Source: CAYRHN01 sp964424115
GTDB lineage: Bacteria; Chloroflexota; Anaerolineae; Anaerolineales; Anaerolineaceae
Assembly: GCA_964424115.1 (NCBI GenBank)
Contig: CAYRHN010000021.1
Span: 1-43,426, forward strand
DNA: 43,426 bases
Direction: 5' to 3'
Shown here: positions 15,913 to 24,319 of the stretch, one piece after another
Position numbering within the stretch: the first letter of the stretch is position 1
Layout of the letters: each line of letters begins with the position of its first letter
The notes under the pieces: model-generated
The model's database searches: none
What the model saw: only the letters and a program-made list of their open reading frames with translations
Told to the model about the DNA's origin: nothing
Program-made: the position numbers and the translations under genes

Positions 15913-16743
15913 CTACTGGTTGACGTTCTTATAATGTTTATTGTATTCTTTTTGTTTGTTCGTCAAGGTTTCTTGAGCTTTATGTAAAATCTGCTTATTA
16001 CTGGCAGCCGCTAAGAATACCACTCCTGCTATGATAAAAAATATAGCTAATGTAAGACAAAAGGTACCGGTAGAATCTGATGTTTTGGCGGCTAATAAAA
16101 TCAGTCCTGACACCAGGAATACGATCCCCCGAACTTGAGCCTCAAGTATCCTCTTTTGTTCCGCCTCGATCACTGTATTTAACTCTTTAATCTCCTGGCT
16201 GAGGCGAGATAGAGCCAGTTCTGATGAAGTTCGATCTACTCCATGGGAAATCCTATTTAACCCAGCTACAATTGGCTGCAAAGTAACCATTCCCCCGCTG
16301 CGCCGGACGATATGCTCATTCCCGCAAGCAGAGCAGGCAAAGCGGTCAATATCCGGGGTGATATCCAATTTATTTCCACAACTCGGGCAGGCTAAGGTAA
16401 TAAAGTTTGAGACCGGGCTTCTTTGCAGGGTGAAAGAAGGTGCCGGGGTGCTTGTGGCGGAGGGCCTGGGATTTTGGCGCATTGGAGGAACCGGCGAGGC
16501 TGCTTTGGGCGGGTCGCTAAAAGCTTGCAGGCCTTTCAGGGCAACAGCATGATTGGGATCGATACGCAATACCTGGCGATAGCAATCCGCTTTCCTGGCG
16601 TTGTTATCCATAAGTTTGGCTAATAATAACCAGGCATCGATATTGCGGGGATTTTGGCCCAGAATGGCAGCCAGTTGTTTAATCGCGCCTTCTTTATCGC
16701 CTGATTCCAACAGATTTTTTAGTGATTGGTATTGATCGGTCAT
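15913..16743 (-). CDS. TPR - zinc-ribbon - two-transmembrane protein
   Basis: 276 residues. The N-terminal TPR domain (about 1-85: LESGDKEGAIKQLAAI ... NPRNIDAWLLLAKL ... IDPNHAVALKGLQAF) and a Pro/Ala-rich linker lead to a zinc ribbon CPSCGNKL ... FACSACGNEHIV (two CxxC pairs), a coiled-coil stretch, two adjacent membrane helices (GIVFLVSGLILLAA and FCLTLAIFFIIAGVVFLAA) and a basic tail. The ATG at 16743 is preferred because GGAG lies about six bases upstream. AT-rich like its neighbour. It looks like a membrane-anchored adaptor; the true partner is unknown. Confidence 0.78.
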   Translation of the reverse strand: MTDQYQSLKNLLESGDKEGAIKQLAAILGQNPRNIDAWLLLAKLMDNNARKADCYRQVLRIDPNHAVALKGLQAFSDPPKAASPVPPMRQNPRPSATSTPAPSFTLQRSPVSNFITLACPSCGNKLDITPDIDRFACSACGNEHIVRRSGGMVTLQPIVAGLNRISHGVDRTSSELALSRLSQEIKELNTVIEAEQKRILEAQVRGIVFLVSGLILLAAKTSDSTGTFCLTLAIFFIIAGVVFLAAASNKQILHKAQETLTNKQKEYNKHYKNVNQ

Positions 16744-16840
16744 TTTTTCTCCGGATTCCCTCATAAATTCTATACCAAGTATAATTCTTTTTTCCAGCCA
16801 ATAATTTGCAAAGATGTAAGTTTTTCCGCGGCAATTCTCG

Positions 16841-17524
16841 CTATCTATTCCGATCTAGACCAAGTTTTACGATTCTCAACCGAATTGCGGATGATGTTCT
16901 ATCCAACAAGACCGAGAGCTTCTCAACAGTCTCACCTTCGTGAAAATGCAGAGAGAGTTTCTGATCCTCCGCGCTTGTCCAGGGTTCATAGGCTCGGGGA
17001 TAGGATTTGCGCAATTCCACAATTTGGGCGGGGATGCGTTTGGATGGCGTTTGGGGTTCACGATCCTCGCCTTTAGGGGGATGCCCGTAGAGCAGGTTAT
17101 AAGATTCTCTACGAAGAATTTGGTTCAGAACGGTCTTTCTTTGCGGCAAGGCAAGCTTGCGTAAAGCCGTTTTTTCTTTTTCCGGTAGTTCTCCCCACGG
17201 GATATCAAGGTCTTTGCAGGTTTCCCAATCTCTCAGAGGCGGTGTTCCCAGCAGCCCGTAGCGGTCACATAACAACCCCCAATAAACATCGGCATCTTCG
17301 CGTTTATTTATGAATCCCATCCACACTTCCAGGATCAGATTAATGATCTCCGGCCAATGTTTCTCTTCCAACTCGCGAATTTGGGTGAGATACAGCCCGC
17401 ATGATAATAACAGGCCATTCACGCGTTCTCCTGAGCCGGATATTTTCGCTAGTTTTTTATAGGTCTTGGCGAGAATTTGCTCGATGCCCGCTATTTGGTA
17501 ATCCAAAGGGGTTGGATTTTCCAT
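16841..17524 (-). CDS. Protein with C-terminal SANT/Myb-like helix-turn-helix
   Basis: 227 residues. The N-terminal two thirds is helical and unrecognised (an IAGIEQILAKTYKKLAKISG start, then EKHWPEIINLILEVWMGFI). The last 50 residues (YEPWTSAEDQKLSLHF ... GETVEKLSVLLDRTSSAIRLR) form a Trp-containing helix-turn-helix of the Myb/SANT type often found attached to other domains as a DNA-binding module in bacteria. The ATG at 17524 is favoured, with AGGAGC about 10 bases upstream. It sits between the TPR genes and the restriction-modification genes and shares their AT-rich composition, so it may belong to an accessory island. Confidence 0.65.
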   Translation of the reverse strand: MENPTPLDYQIAGIEQILAKTYKKLAKISGSGERVNGLLLSCGLYLTQIRELEEKHWPEIINLILEVWMGFINKREDADVYWGLLCDRYGLLGTPPLRDWETCKDLDIPWGELPEKEKTALRKLALPQRKTVLNQILRRESYNLLYGHPPKGEDREPQTPSKRIPAQIVELRKSYPRAYEPWTSAEDQKLSLHFHEGETVEKLSVLLDRTSSAIRLRIVKLGLDRNR

Positions 17525-17569
17525 TGGCAATTGCTCCTGTTGGTTGGGGTGCTGTGAATTGGTCGTCCG

Positions 17570-17713
17570 CTATCCGCTCTTTCCAGCCCGCTCCAGATTC
17601 AACGCCAGCAGGCGGGAGAGGATCTCTTCGTCGGAGAGGTCATCCGTCCAGCCGTAGGCGGCAAAGACGGCCCGGTCCAGCTTGCGGTGGGCCATGCGCC
17701 TAGCAGGTGTCAT
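17570..17713 (-). CDS. 47-residue orphan C-terminus of an MmeI-like DNA methyltransferase
   Basis: A short frame overlapping the preceding gene by ATGA. Its sequence MAHRKLDRAVFAAYGWTDD (from residue 7) followed by LSDEEILSRLLALNLERA is what I recall as the extreme C-terminus of MmeI-like adenine-specific DNA methyltransferases. The rest of such an enzyme is absent, and the large methyltransferase nearby belongs to another family with its own proper end. It is either a relic kept by operon overlap or a small working protein. No independent domain is recognised. Confidence 0.5.
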   Translation of the reverse strand: MTPARRMAHRKLDRAVFAAYGWTDDLSDEEILSRLLALNLERAGKSG

Positions 17714-18003
17714 TCAGGGATGGGCCGCTTGAACCACAGGCATTTCCATTTTATATCTTGCGTTTCCATCATTCCCACCATTTCCCATCCTTCAGCTCCC
17801 AAATAGGCGATGAAATAATTTAAGAATTCCCTTTCGGTAGCGTTTCGCCATTCAGGAACTCTGTTTGCTTTATTACTTTTCTCCAGTGAGGTGACTACCG
17901 CCCCGTCCAAAGACAGATATGTAAAGGACGGGTGTGATGGATCATGTCCTTCAATTCCGCCACCACAACATCCGTCAATAAAACCATACTCGTATCTTTG
18001 CAT
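17710..18003 (-). CDS. Small DUF4177-like protein
   Basis: 97 residues beginning MQRYEYGFIDGCCGGG. The pattern of an aromatic first strand (YEYGFI), a central helix (EFLNYFIAYLGAEGWEMVG) and a final strand (KCLWFKRPI) fits the DUF4177-like fold. The start at 18003 is set by AAGGAGG nine bases upstream; the longer open frame to 18210 is the shadow of the neighbouring gene. It begins 29 bases after the stop of the restriction-modification gene and overlaps the 47-residue frame, so the three form one transcript. Function unknown. Confidence 0.65.
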   Translation of the reverse strand: MQRYEYGFIDGCCGGGIEGHDPSHPSFTYLSLDGAVVTSLEKSNKANRVPEWRNATEREFLNYFIAYLGAEGWEMVGMMETQDIKWKCLWFKRPIPE

Positions 18004-18032
18004 CGTCTTCCCTCCTTCTTGTCCAAAACCAT

Positions 18033-21000
18033 CTACTCCACCGGCCATTTCGGTATGGCCGCGTCGATCTCCGCCATCAGGCGGATCGTCTCCTGCAGGG
18101 CCACCACCACCTTCTGGTAGTGCGACAGGTCCTGGAAGGTGAGCAGGCGCCCGCGGCGGTCTTTCAGCCATTTGTCCAGCACCTGGTAGCCGCCGATGTG
18201 GAACTGCCACACCTGCGGCGGGACGCCCTCGAAATATTGGTTGGGATTGATATACACCCGCCCTTGGGGCTGCTGGGGGGTGGGTTCGACGTAGCGCGGG
18301 TAGCCGCGTTCCACGCGGTTATCCCCCGGCGCGGGGTAGCTGGTGACGAACTGGTTGACCTGCGGGGCTTCCAGCAGGTGCAGGGCGGTCAACTGCGCGC
18401 CCAGCCCGCACAGGCGGCGGAAGAGGGCCGCGTCCGAGGTGAGCGGGATGCGCGGGAAGTCGATCTTGAGGAATTCGGCATAGCGGCTGCGGTAGGTGGG
18501 CGAATGCAGAATGGCGTAAATATAGTGGAAGATGTCTTCCGGGCCGAAGGTGGTTTGCAGGTCGCCGCATGCTTCGGAAGAATAGGACAATCCCAAGCGA
18601 TTTGAAAATCCAATTACAAATTCAGAATTTAAATTCGGAAACCGTTTGGAAGTGGTTGAAGAATTTTCAAAAATTGATGTTTGTTGATATTTCTTGCTAG
18701 TTTCATCAGAATAGAGATATAGCGGTGAAACGGAACAGGCATCTTCAATTGATACAGCATCCTTGCCGATCAATTGATTAGTGACAAATACATGTTGATA
18801 TTCATTCGTTCTTATTCGGCGCATGTATAGCAAGGCCAGATTAGGTTTTCTCATGTGTTCCATAACCTCTGGCCTTGGTAATTCAATGACATCTGCATCA
18901 AAATATATTGAGCGTGAATCAAAAGGACGATATAAACAATTTTCAAATTGAGATTGCCATTTATCGTTATTGGATAAACTAAACCTTCTTAGGTGGAGTT
19001 TCCAATCGCGTGTGTCAGTTAGGTTGTATTTTTTACTAATTGCTTCATCACTTACTGCCAAATTACGAAATTCACCAATTCTTTGACTTAAGATTTGAAA
19101 ATCAAAATCTAATGCAAAGTGATCCCGATGGGTTTTTATACCGGTGGAATACACGTGAAAAATATCAGTAAGTTTCCATCCTTTTTCATACTCGGGCAGC
19201 AATTCAGCGTCTTGCGGTTTGAATAGATAAAAAGGAGCTTGCGGGATTACCTTTTGCCAGGGAGTGGTCTGCAAGTCCATATCTTCCAATTGCGCGTACT
19301 TCGCGGAGCGCAAGCCGTAAAGATAGGCATGGTACACTCCTTTGGTTTGCGGTTTTCCAGCCGGAAGTTTGACAAATATCCCGATGGAAACGCCTTGCTG
19401 GATATCGAACACGTTCTCGTCCTTGCCGCCGTCCGGGGCGGTCTCTTTCTTGAGAGTACTGCCATGCAGGTCGAGCAGGTAAATTTCATCGAAGGTCTGC
19501 ATCAAGGATTGGCGCATGCCGCGGAAGGTCGGGTTATCCAAATAACCGTTATTGGTGATGAAACCCAAAATCCCTGCGCCGGTCTGTTCAATGCGCCATT
19601 GCGACCAGCGGATGAACTTGACGTAATCGTCCAGGAGCATCTTGAGATTGGCTTCCTTGATCTCATCCTTGGGGTAGTAACTTCCGCGCACCAGGTCGGT
19701 GATCCATTTGCCGGTATTGGAAGAGGCCACCGCATAGGGCGGGTTGCCCAGCACGACCATCACCGGCAGGTCCTGCTTGACCCGGTTGGCCTGGCGGGTC
19801 TCCTCGGCCAGGAAGGAGCCGAAAAGCGGCAGCCCAGCGTACTCGTGCGGCTCGTCCAGAGTGTTGGTCAGGAAGATGTTCAGGCGTTCGTTTCCGCCGA
19901 AGGCGTAGGCCCAGGCGGCGCGCTGTTCGGGCGGCAAATCCAGCCCGGCCAACTGCATGGCCAGCTTGAAGTGCGCCACCGCGTAGGGGGCGATCAGCAG
20001 TTCAAAACCGTGCAGGCGGGGGAGAAGTTGCTCGCGCACGTAGCTCTGCCACAACCCGGCGTTATTGCGCTGCATGAAGCGCGAGCGGATCAGGTCAATC
20101 ACCGTGTAGGGGAAGGTGGCCGTCCCGGCGGCCGGGTCGAGCAGCAGCACTTTGGGCAGCGGCTTCTTGGCGCCCTTGGGCGCGCCGGGGGTCGGGTCAG
20201 GCACGCTGACCGTGGCCGTATCCGCCAGTCCGTCCGGCAGGTTGAAGCGCGTCTTCAGCAGGTCGTCGATGGCGCGCACGATGAACGAGACCACCGGCTG
20301 GGGCGTGTAATACACCCCGCGCAGTTCGCGCAGGCGCGGGTCGTAGGCGGCCAAAAAGGTCTCGTAAAAATGAACGATCGGGTCTTCCTGCCTGGTGCGC
20401 TTGCCAAAATCGGCCAGCACGGCGAGCATGTCGGTGTTTGCCAGCAGCGCCACCAGGTCGTTCACGTACCCGGCAAAGGGTTCATCGTCCAGGTCGGGGC
20501 CGGTAATGAAACCGAAAAAGGTGCGCAGGAAGGGATTGGTTCTGGGGATCAGCTTTTGGGCCTCATGGATCGAAAAATCGGGGGTGATGTCCATGATGCG
20601 GGCCGAGAACAAGCCGTAAGCCAGGGTCTGGGCAAACATATCCGCGAATTCAGGCGCTTTTTCGGGCTGGTCCAGCCCGGCGATCAAGATCTCGGCAAAC
20701 CCCTTGCGCAGATCGTGCAGCATCGCCGAGGCCTGCCCCTGCTGGAAGGCCTGCAGCACGCTGTCGCGGATCAGGTGGGCCAGGCGCGCCAGGCGGCGGG
20801 CCAGTTCACCGGGGGTGTTGATCGGCTGGGGGGTGTGGGCCAGAAAGTGTTTTAATAATTCTTCCACCCCGGCCGGGCCGTCCTTCAATTTTGCCAGCTT
20901 GCTGCCGTTCCAGCCAGCCAGGCGCGCGGTGAGGCGCAGTTCGCCGTCCACGTACCAGCGGAATTCCAGGTAATCGGTCAGGATCAAATTACGCAGGCCG

Positions 21001-21290
21001 GAGAGGTAGCGCTTGAGTTGTTCGCTGCGTTCCACCTGATCCAGCCCGATGCCCACATCCTTGGTCTCGATATAGCCGAGGGTAAAGCTCTCGCCGCCTT
21101 CCGGCTTGGTCACCAGGAAATCCGGCGCGCCGCAAGCCACGTGCTTGGGTTCATTGGTGGCCTGTACGCCGGGGAGCATTTCTTCCACCAGCGCCTTCAA
21201 AGCCGGACGGTGGGTGTGTTCGGTGGCCTGGCCTTGCACCAGCGCACTTTCGATCTTTTGCAGGTAAGAACCGATGGGAGAAATGGGCAT
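18033..21290 (-). CDS. Single-chain type ISP-like restriction-modification enzyme
   Basis: 1085 residues. An N-terminal PD-(D/E)xK-type nuclease has D57 and E75-T-K77 (APDFLV ... GYIETK). A helical connector follows, then an N6-adenine methyltransferase with GVYYTP (325-330), motif I DPAAGTATF (385-393) and motif IV NPPY (516-519), and a large C-terminal target-recognition region ending in EIDAAIPKWP. No helicase motifs are seen between nuclease and methylase, so it is closer to type IIG or a short type ISP enzyme than to the helicase-bearing LlaGI group. DNA coding for the recognition region (about 18590-19250) is much more AT-rich than the rest. It should both methylate and cut one recognition site; that site cannot be predicted. 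Confidence 0.85.
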   Translation of the reverse strand: MPISPIGSYLQKIESALVQGQATEHTHRPALKALVEEMLPGVQATNEPKHVACGAPDFLVTKPEGGESFTLGYIETKDVGIGLDQVERSEQLKRYLSGLRNLILTDYLEFRWYVDGELRLTARLAGWNGSKLAKLKDGPAGVEELLKHFLAHTPQPINTPGELARRLARLAHLIRDSVLQAFQQGQASAMLHDLRKGFAEILIAGLDQPEKAPEFADMFAQTLAYGLFSARIMDITPDFSIHEAQKLIPRTNPFLRTFFGFITGPDLDDEPFAGYVNDLVALLANTDMLAVLADFGKRTRQEDPIVHFYETFLAAYDPRLRELRGVYYTPQPVVSFIVRAIDDLLKTRFNLPDGLADTATVSVPDPTPGAPKGAKKPLPKVLLLDPAAGTATFPYTVIDLIRSRFMQRNNAGLWQSYVREQLLPRLHGFELLIAPYAVAHFKLAMQLAGLDLPPEQRAAWAYAFGGNERLNIFLTNTLDEPHEYAGLPLFGSFLAEETRQANRVKQDLPVMVVLGNPPYAVASSNTGKWITDLVRGSYYPKDEIKEANLKMLLDDYVKFIRWSQWRIEQTGAGILGFITNNGYLDNPTFRGMRQSLMQTFDEIYLLDLHGSTLKKETAPDGGKDENVFDIQQGVSIGIFVKLPAGKPQTKGVYHAYLYGLRSAKYAQLEDMDLQTTPWQKVIPQAPFYLFKPQDAELLPEYEKGWKLTDIFHVYSTGIKTHRDHFALDFDFQILSQRIGEFRNLAVSDEAISKKYNLTDTRDWKLHLRRFSLSNNDKWQSQFENCLYRPFDSRSIYFDADVIELPRPEVMEHMRKPNLALLYMRRIRTNEYQHVFVTNQLIGKDAVSIEDACSVSPLYLYSDETSKKYQQTSIFENSSTTSKRFPNLNSEFVIGFSNRLGLSYSSEACGDLQTTFGPEDIFHYIYAILHSPTYRSRYAEFLKIDFPRIPLTSDAALFRRLCGLGAQLTALHLLEAPQVNQFVTSYPAPGDNRVERGYPRYVEPTPQQPQGRVYINPNQYFEGVPPQVWQFHIGGYQVLDKWLKDRRGRLLTFQDLSHYQKVVVALQETIRLMAEIDAAIPKWPVE

Positions 21291-21349
21291 TGCGTTTCCA
21301 CCTTGAACGGGATGATGGGTTAATCATATACCAATTTCCCCGGCGGCGC

Positions 21350-21850
21350 AAATGAGGCCCGGCCGGGGAATTCGCGCAGAAAAAAAAGAGTTTAACACGG
21401 ATCGCACGGATTGAACGGATCGCACGGATAAAACTTTTTTGATCAGTGCCGAAGGGGCGACCGGCCCCCCGTGGGGAAATGGCCGCTGCCCTTGCGTAAA
21501 TATTTTCGTGTGTTTCGCTTTTTTCGCGTGTTTCGTGGTTCTCTTTTTGGGATGAGGGCGAAACCCCTACCCAGCCCCCTACCTATCCCGCTACCTAGAC
21601 CCCTACCTAGACAGCTACCTAGACCCCTACCCAGCCCCCCTCCTTATCCGATAGAGAAGGAGAAGAGAAAGAGAAGAGAAGAGTAGGAGAAGAGAAGCAG
21701 AAGCAGCAGCAGCAGAATTCGCGCGCGCAAGAAAGATCCCCTGCGGCTGCGGCTGCTTTTCTCCCCCCTCCTTTTTTGGCTGGCAAGATCTCCCCCCCGC
21801 CCCGGGATCGGAAGGCCGGGCGGAGGGACCTTGCTCCCCTCGTGAAAATG
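21350..21850. repeat. Divergent gap with dispersed and tandem repeats
   Basis: No convincing gene. It contains a CACGGATCGCACGGATTGAACGGAT unit (about 21398-21430), a TTTCGTGTGTTTCGC ... CGTGTTTCGTGGTTC pair (about 21505-21542), six 12-base CTACCTAGACCC-type units (21567-21638), and a run of almost pure purines turning into CAG triplets (about 21650-21717). Confidence 0.75.
21567..21638. repeat. 12-base tandem repeat CTACCTAGACCC (six units)
   Basis: CTACC recurs with an exact 12-base period at 21567, 21579, 21591, 21603, 21615 and 21627, with small changes in the spacer (CAG, TAT, TAGA). It would read as a Pro-Leu-Pro repeat in one frame, but that frame has no ribosome binding site, so a gene is not called. 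Confidence 0.8.
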
Positions 21851-21852
21851 GA

Positions 21853-21894
21853 CAAAATTGGTCGGTCTTTGCTGCACAAAAGTGCACAATTTTG
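21853..21894. promoter_or_regulatory. Nested inverted repeats upstream of the phage cassette
   Basis: TGCACAAAAGTGCA (21873-21886) is an inverted repeat with a 4-base spacer. It lies inside a larger pair CAAAATTG (21853-21860) and CAATTTTG (21887-21894). Their place just upstream of the -35 box suggests an operator; no regulator gene is adjacent. Confidence 0.5.
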
Positions 21895-21899
21895 GAGAC

Positions 21900-21927
21900 T
21901 TGTATTTTCTTCCAAAGGTTGTATAAA
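21900..21927 (+). promoter_or_regulatory. Promoter of the head-gene cassette
   Basis: TTGTAT (21900-21905), 16-base spacer, TATAAA (21922-21927), followed by ACAGGAG as ribosome binding site for the ATG at 21957. Confidence 0.5.
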
Positions 21928-21956
21928 TAGAACATAATTTCTAACAGGAGACCGGC

Positions 21957-22331
21957 ATGGAAGAAACCCCTTCGCCCCAACCCAAAAGACGCCCGCGCGG
22001 CGGAATGTTCAGCGACATGCTCACCCGCGGCGAACTGCAGCGCTTGAAGGAACTGCGCCGCAGCCCCGCCACCCTGGCGGGCGAGATCGACCTGCTGCGC
22101 GTGGGCGTGCGGCGCATGACCCTGGCGCTGAATGACACGCCCGAGCCCTCCCTGGAGGATTACCGGCTCTACCTGTCGGCCCTGGGGCAGGCCTGCACGC
22201 GCGTGGCGCGCCTGATCGAAGCCCAGGATGCGCTGGAAGGCGGGGACGCCCTGCTGCAGGATGCGCTTTCGCTGACCCTGCGCCGCCTGCTGGCCACCTG
22301 GGACCTGGGCGGGCGCCAGGTGGGAGAGTGA
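21957..22331 (+). CDS. Candidate small terminase subunit
   Basis: 124 residues, basic at the N-terminus (PKRRPRGG) and helical throughout (MLTRGELQRLKELRR, then GEIDLLRVGVRRMTLALND). It ends one base before the ATG of the large terminase gene, the standard place for a small terminase or its helper. Sequence alone does not prove the family; the call rests mostly on position and size. AACAGGAG precedes the ATG. Confidence 0.55.
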   Translation: MEETPSPQPKRRPRGGMFSDMLTRGELQRLKELRRSPATLAGEIDLLRVGVRRMTLALNDTPEPSLEDYRLYLSALGQACTRVARLIEAQDALEGGDALLQDALSLTLRRLLATWDLGGRQVGE

Positions 22332-22332
22332 T

Positions 22333-23931
22333 ATGCCGTTGATGCCGCTGCTCTCCGACCCGGAGCGCTTCGCCGAGGAAGTGGGCGGGCTGCGCCTGCG
22401 CAGCTATCAGCGCCAGGTGATGCGGGCGGTGATCGACTCGATCAGCCGCCGCCAGGGCCTGTCCTTCGTGGTCATCTTCCCGCGCCAGAGCGGCAAGAAC
22501 GAGCTGCAGGCCCACCTGGAGAACTACCTGCTGACGGCGATGCAGATGGTGGACACCGAGGTGGTCAAGCTCTCGCCCACCTGGAAGCCGCAGTCGCTGA
22601 ACGCGATGCGCCGCCTGGAGCGCGTGCTGGGGCGCAATGCCCTGCTGCGCGGGGTGTGGCGCAAGGAATCCGGCTATATCTACCGGGCCGGGCGGGCGCG
22701 GGTGCTGTTCCTCTCCGGCGCGCCGGAAGCGCACATCGTCGGCGCCACCGCCACCGATCTGCTGGAGGTGGACGAGGCGCAGGATATCCGCATCGACAAG
22801 TATGACAAGGAGATCGCCCCGATGGCGGCCAGCAACAACGCCACGCGCATCTTTTGGGGCACGGCCTGGAGCAGCGACACGCTGCTGGGGCGCGAGCTGC
22901 GCGCCGCGCGCGATCAGGAGGAACGCGACGGCATCCGGCGCGCCTTCGTGCTGACCGCCGACCAGGTCTCGGCCGAGGTGCCGGCTTACGGCGCCTTCGT
23001 GGCCGAACAGGTGGCCCGCCTGGGGCGCGACCACCCCTATATCCGCACCCAGTTCTACTCCGAGGAGGTGGACGGGCAGGGCGGGTTGTTCCCTCCGGCG
23101 CGGCGCGCGCTGATGCAGGGCGACCATCCCTACCAGGAATTCCCCACCCCCGGCAAGCTGTACGCCTTCCTGATCGACGTGGGCGGGGCGGCGGATGAGT
23201 TCGCGGCTGAGCTGCCCATCGGCAGCCAGCTGCCTTTACCGGGGATAGGCGGCTCGGGGATCTCTCCCCACTGCCGCTTGCCTATCGATCCCGCGGAATT
23301 GGGCGGCGGGGGGATGCACGCCCCTGCCCCGCGGGAACAGGCCGGATCGCGGCGCGACATGAGCGTGCTGACGATCGTGCAGGCAGATCTTGCCACGCTG
23401 GAAGATCCCGCCCGCCGCGCACCCACCTACCGGGTAGTGTCCCGGCGCGCGTGGTCCGGCGCCGGCCAGCCCGCTCTCCTCTCCCAAATCCAGGCCGCGG
23501 CCGCAGTGTGGCAGCCGCGCGTCCTCGTGGCGGATGCCACCGGGCTGGGAGCAGGGCTGGCCGGTTTTTTGGAAAAATCCTTTCCGGGGCGGGTGGTGCC
23601 GTTCGTCTTCAGCCAGGCCAGCAAGAGCCGCCTGGGCTGGAACTTCCTGGCGCTGTGCGACGCCGGGCGTTACCGCGAGTTTGCCCCGCCGGACGCGCTC
23701 TTCTGGGAGCAGGCGCGCGCCTGCCGCTTCGAGATGCTGCCCGGACCGGGGCGCATCCTGCGCTGGGGCGTGCCGGACGGCTCGCGCGATCCGCTCTCCG
23801 GGCGCCTGCTGCACGACGACGCGCTGCTCTCGGCCAGCCTGTGCGCTCTGCTGGACGAGGTGGCCTGGACGATCCCCGGCGGCACGCGCATCATCCCCGC
23901 CCGCGATCCGTTGCAGGATGTGGGCTGGTGA
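22333..23931 (+). CDS. terL: Phage terminase large subunit
   Basis: 532 residues. The ATPase domain has a Walker A-like PRQSGKNE (50-57), Walker B LLEVDEAQD (143-151) and a coupling motif region near FWGTAWS (174-180). The C-terminal nuclease domain includes the acidic strand FLIDVGG (D282) and LVADATGLGAGLAGFLEK. The enzyme packages DNA into proheads and cuts it. An unusual Gly/Pro-rich segment, about residues 293-339, sits inside the nuclease domain between DEFAAE and RRDMSVLTIVQ and looks like added sequence. The following 390 bases before the portal gene are repeats. Confidence 0.85.
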   Translation: MPLMPLLSDPERFAEEVGGLRLRSYQRQVMRAVIDSISRRQGLSFVVIFPRQSGKNELQAHLENYLLTAMQMVDTEVVKLSPTWKPQSLNAMRRLERVLGRNALLRGVWRKESGYIYRAGRARVLFLSGAPEAHIVGATATDLLEVDEAQDIRIDKYDKEIAPMAASNNATRIFWGTAWSSDTLLGRELRAARDQEERDGIRRAFVLTADQVSAEVPAYGAFVAEQVARLGRDHPYIRTQFYSEEVDGQGGLFPPARRALMQGDHPYQEFPTPGKLYAFLIDVGGAADEFAAELPIGSQLPLPGIGGSGISPHCRLPIDPAELGGGGMHAPAPREQAGSRRDMSVLTIVQADLATLEDPARRAPTYRVVSRRAWSGAGQPALLSQIQAAAAVWQPRVLVADATGLGAGLAGFLEKSFPGRVVPFVFSQASKSRLGWNFLALCDAGRYREFAPPDALFWEQARACRFEMLPGPGRILRWGVPDGSRDPLSGRLLHDDALLSASLCALLDEVAWTIPGGTRIIPARDPLQDVGW

Positions 23932-24310
23932 GGCGATTGACGAATGACGATTGGTAGGTTGGGTTGAGCGGAAAAGGCAGACAGCAATTGACGATTGACG
24001 ATTGACGATTGACGATCGGTAGAAAAAGAGCTTTTCACACGGATGGCACGGATGGAACGGATCGCACGGATCAACCTTTATGAGGATTTGCGATTGACGA
24101 TTTTGGATTGACGATTTCAGATCAGTAGGTTGGGTTGAGCGGGATAGGCGCGGTTCCAGGCCGATCAGCCCGGCAAGCGAAACCCAACAATAGCTGATGG
24201 CTGATAGCTGATAGCTCATAGGAAACAATGGTAGGTTGGGTTGAGCGGAAAAGGCAGACAGCAATTGACGATTTACGATTGACGATTGACGATTTCACAC
24301 TGATGACAGG
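23932..24310. repeat. Repeat block between terminase and portal genes
   Basis: No gene. It contains TAGGTTGGGTTGAG elements (23954, 24125-24189, 24231), GATTGACGA arrays (23934-23950, 23986-24017, 24087-24119, 24261-24294), a CACGGATGGCACGGATGGAACGGAT run (24040-24072) and a GCTGATGGCTGATAGCTGATAGC run (about 24193-24218). These are the same families found between chromosomal genes. Confidence 0.85.
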
Positions 24311-24319
24311 AGCGCGAGA

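Noticed and set aside
21471..21686. Short Pro-Leu-Pro repeat frame
   Set aside because: It is only the translation of a 12-base tandem repeat and a purine run, without a ribosome binding site.
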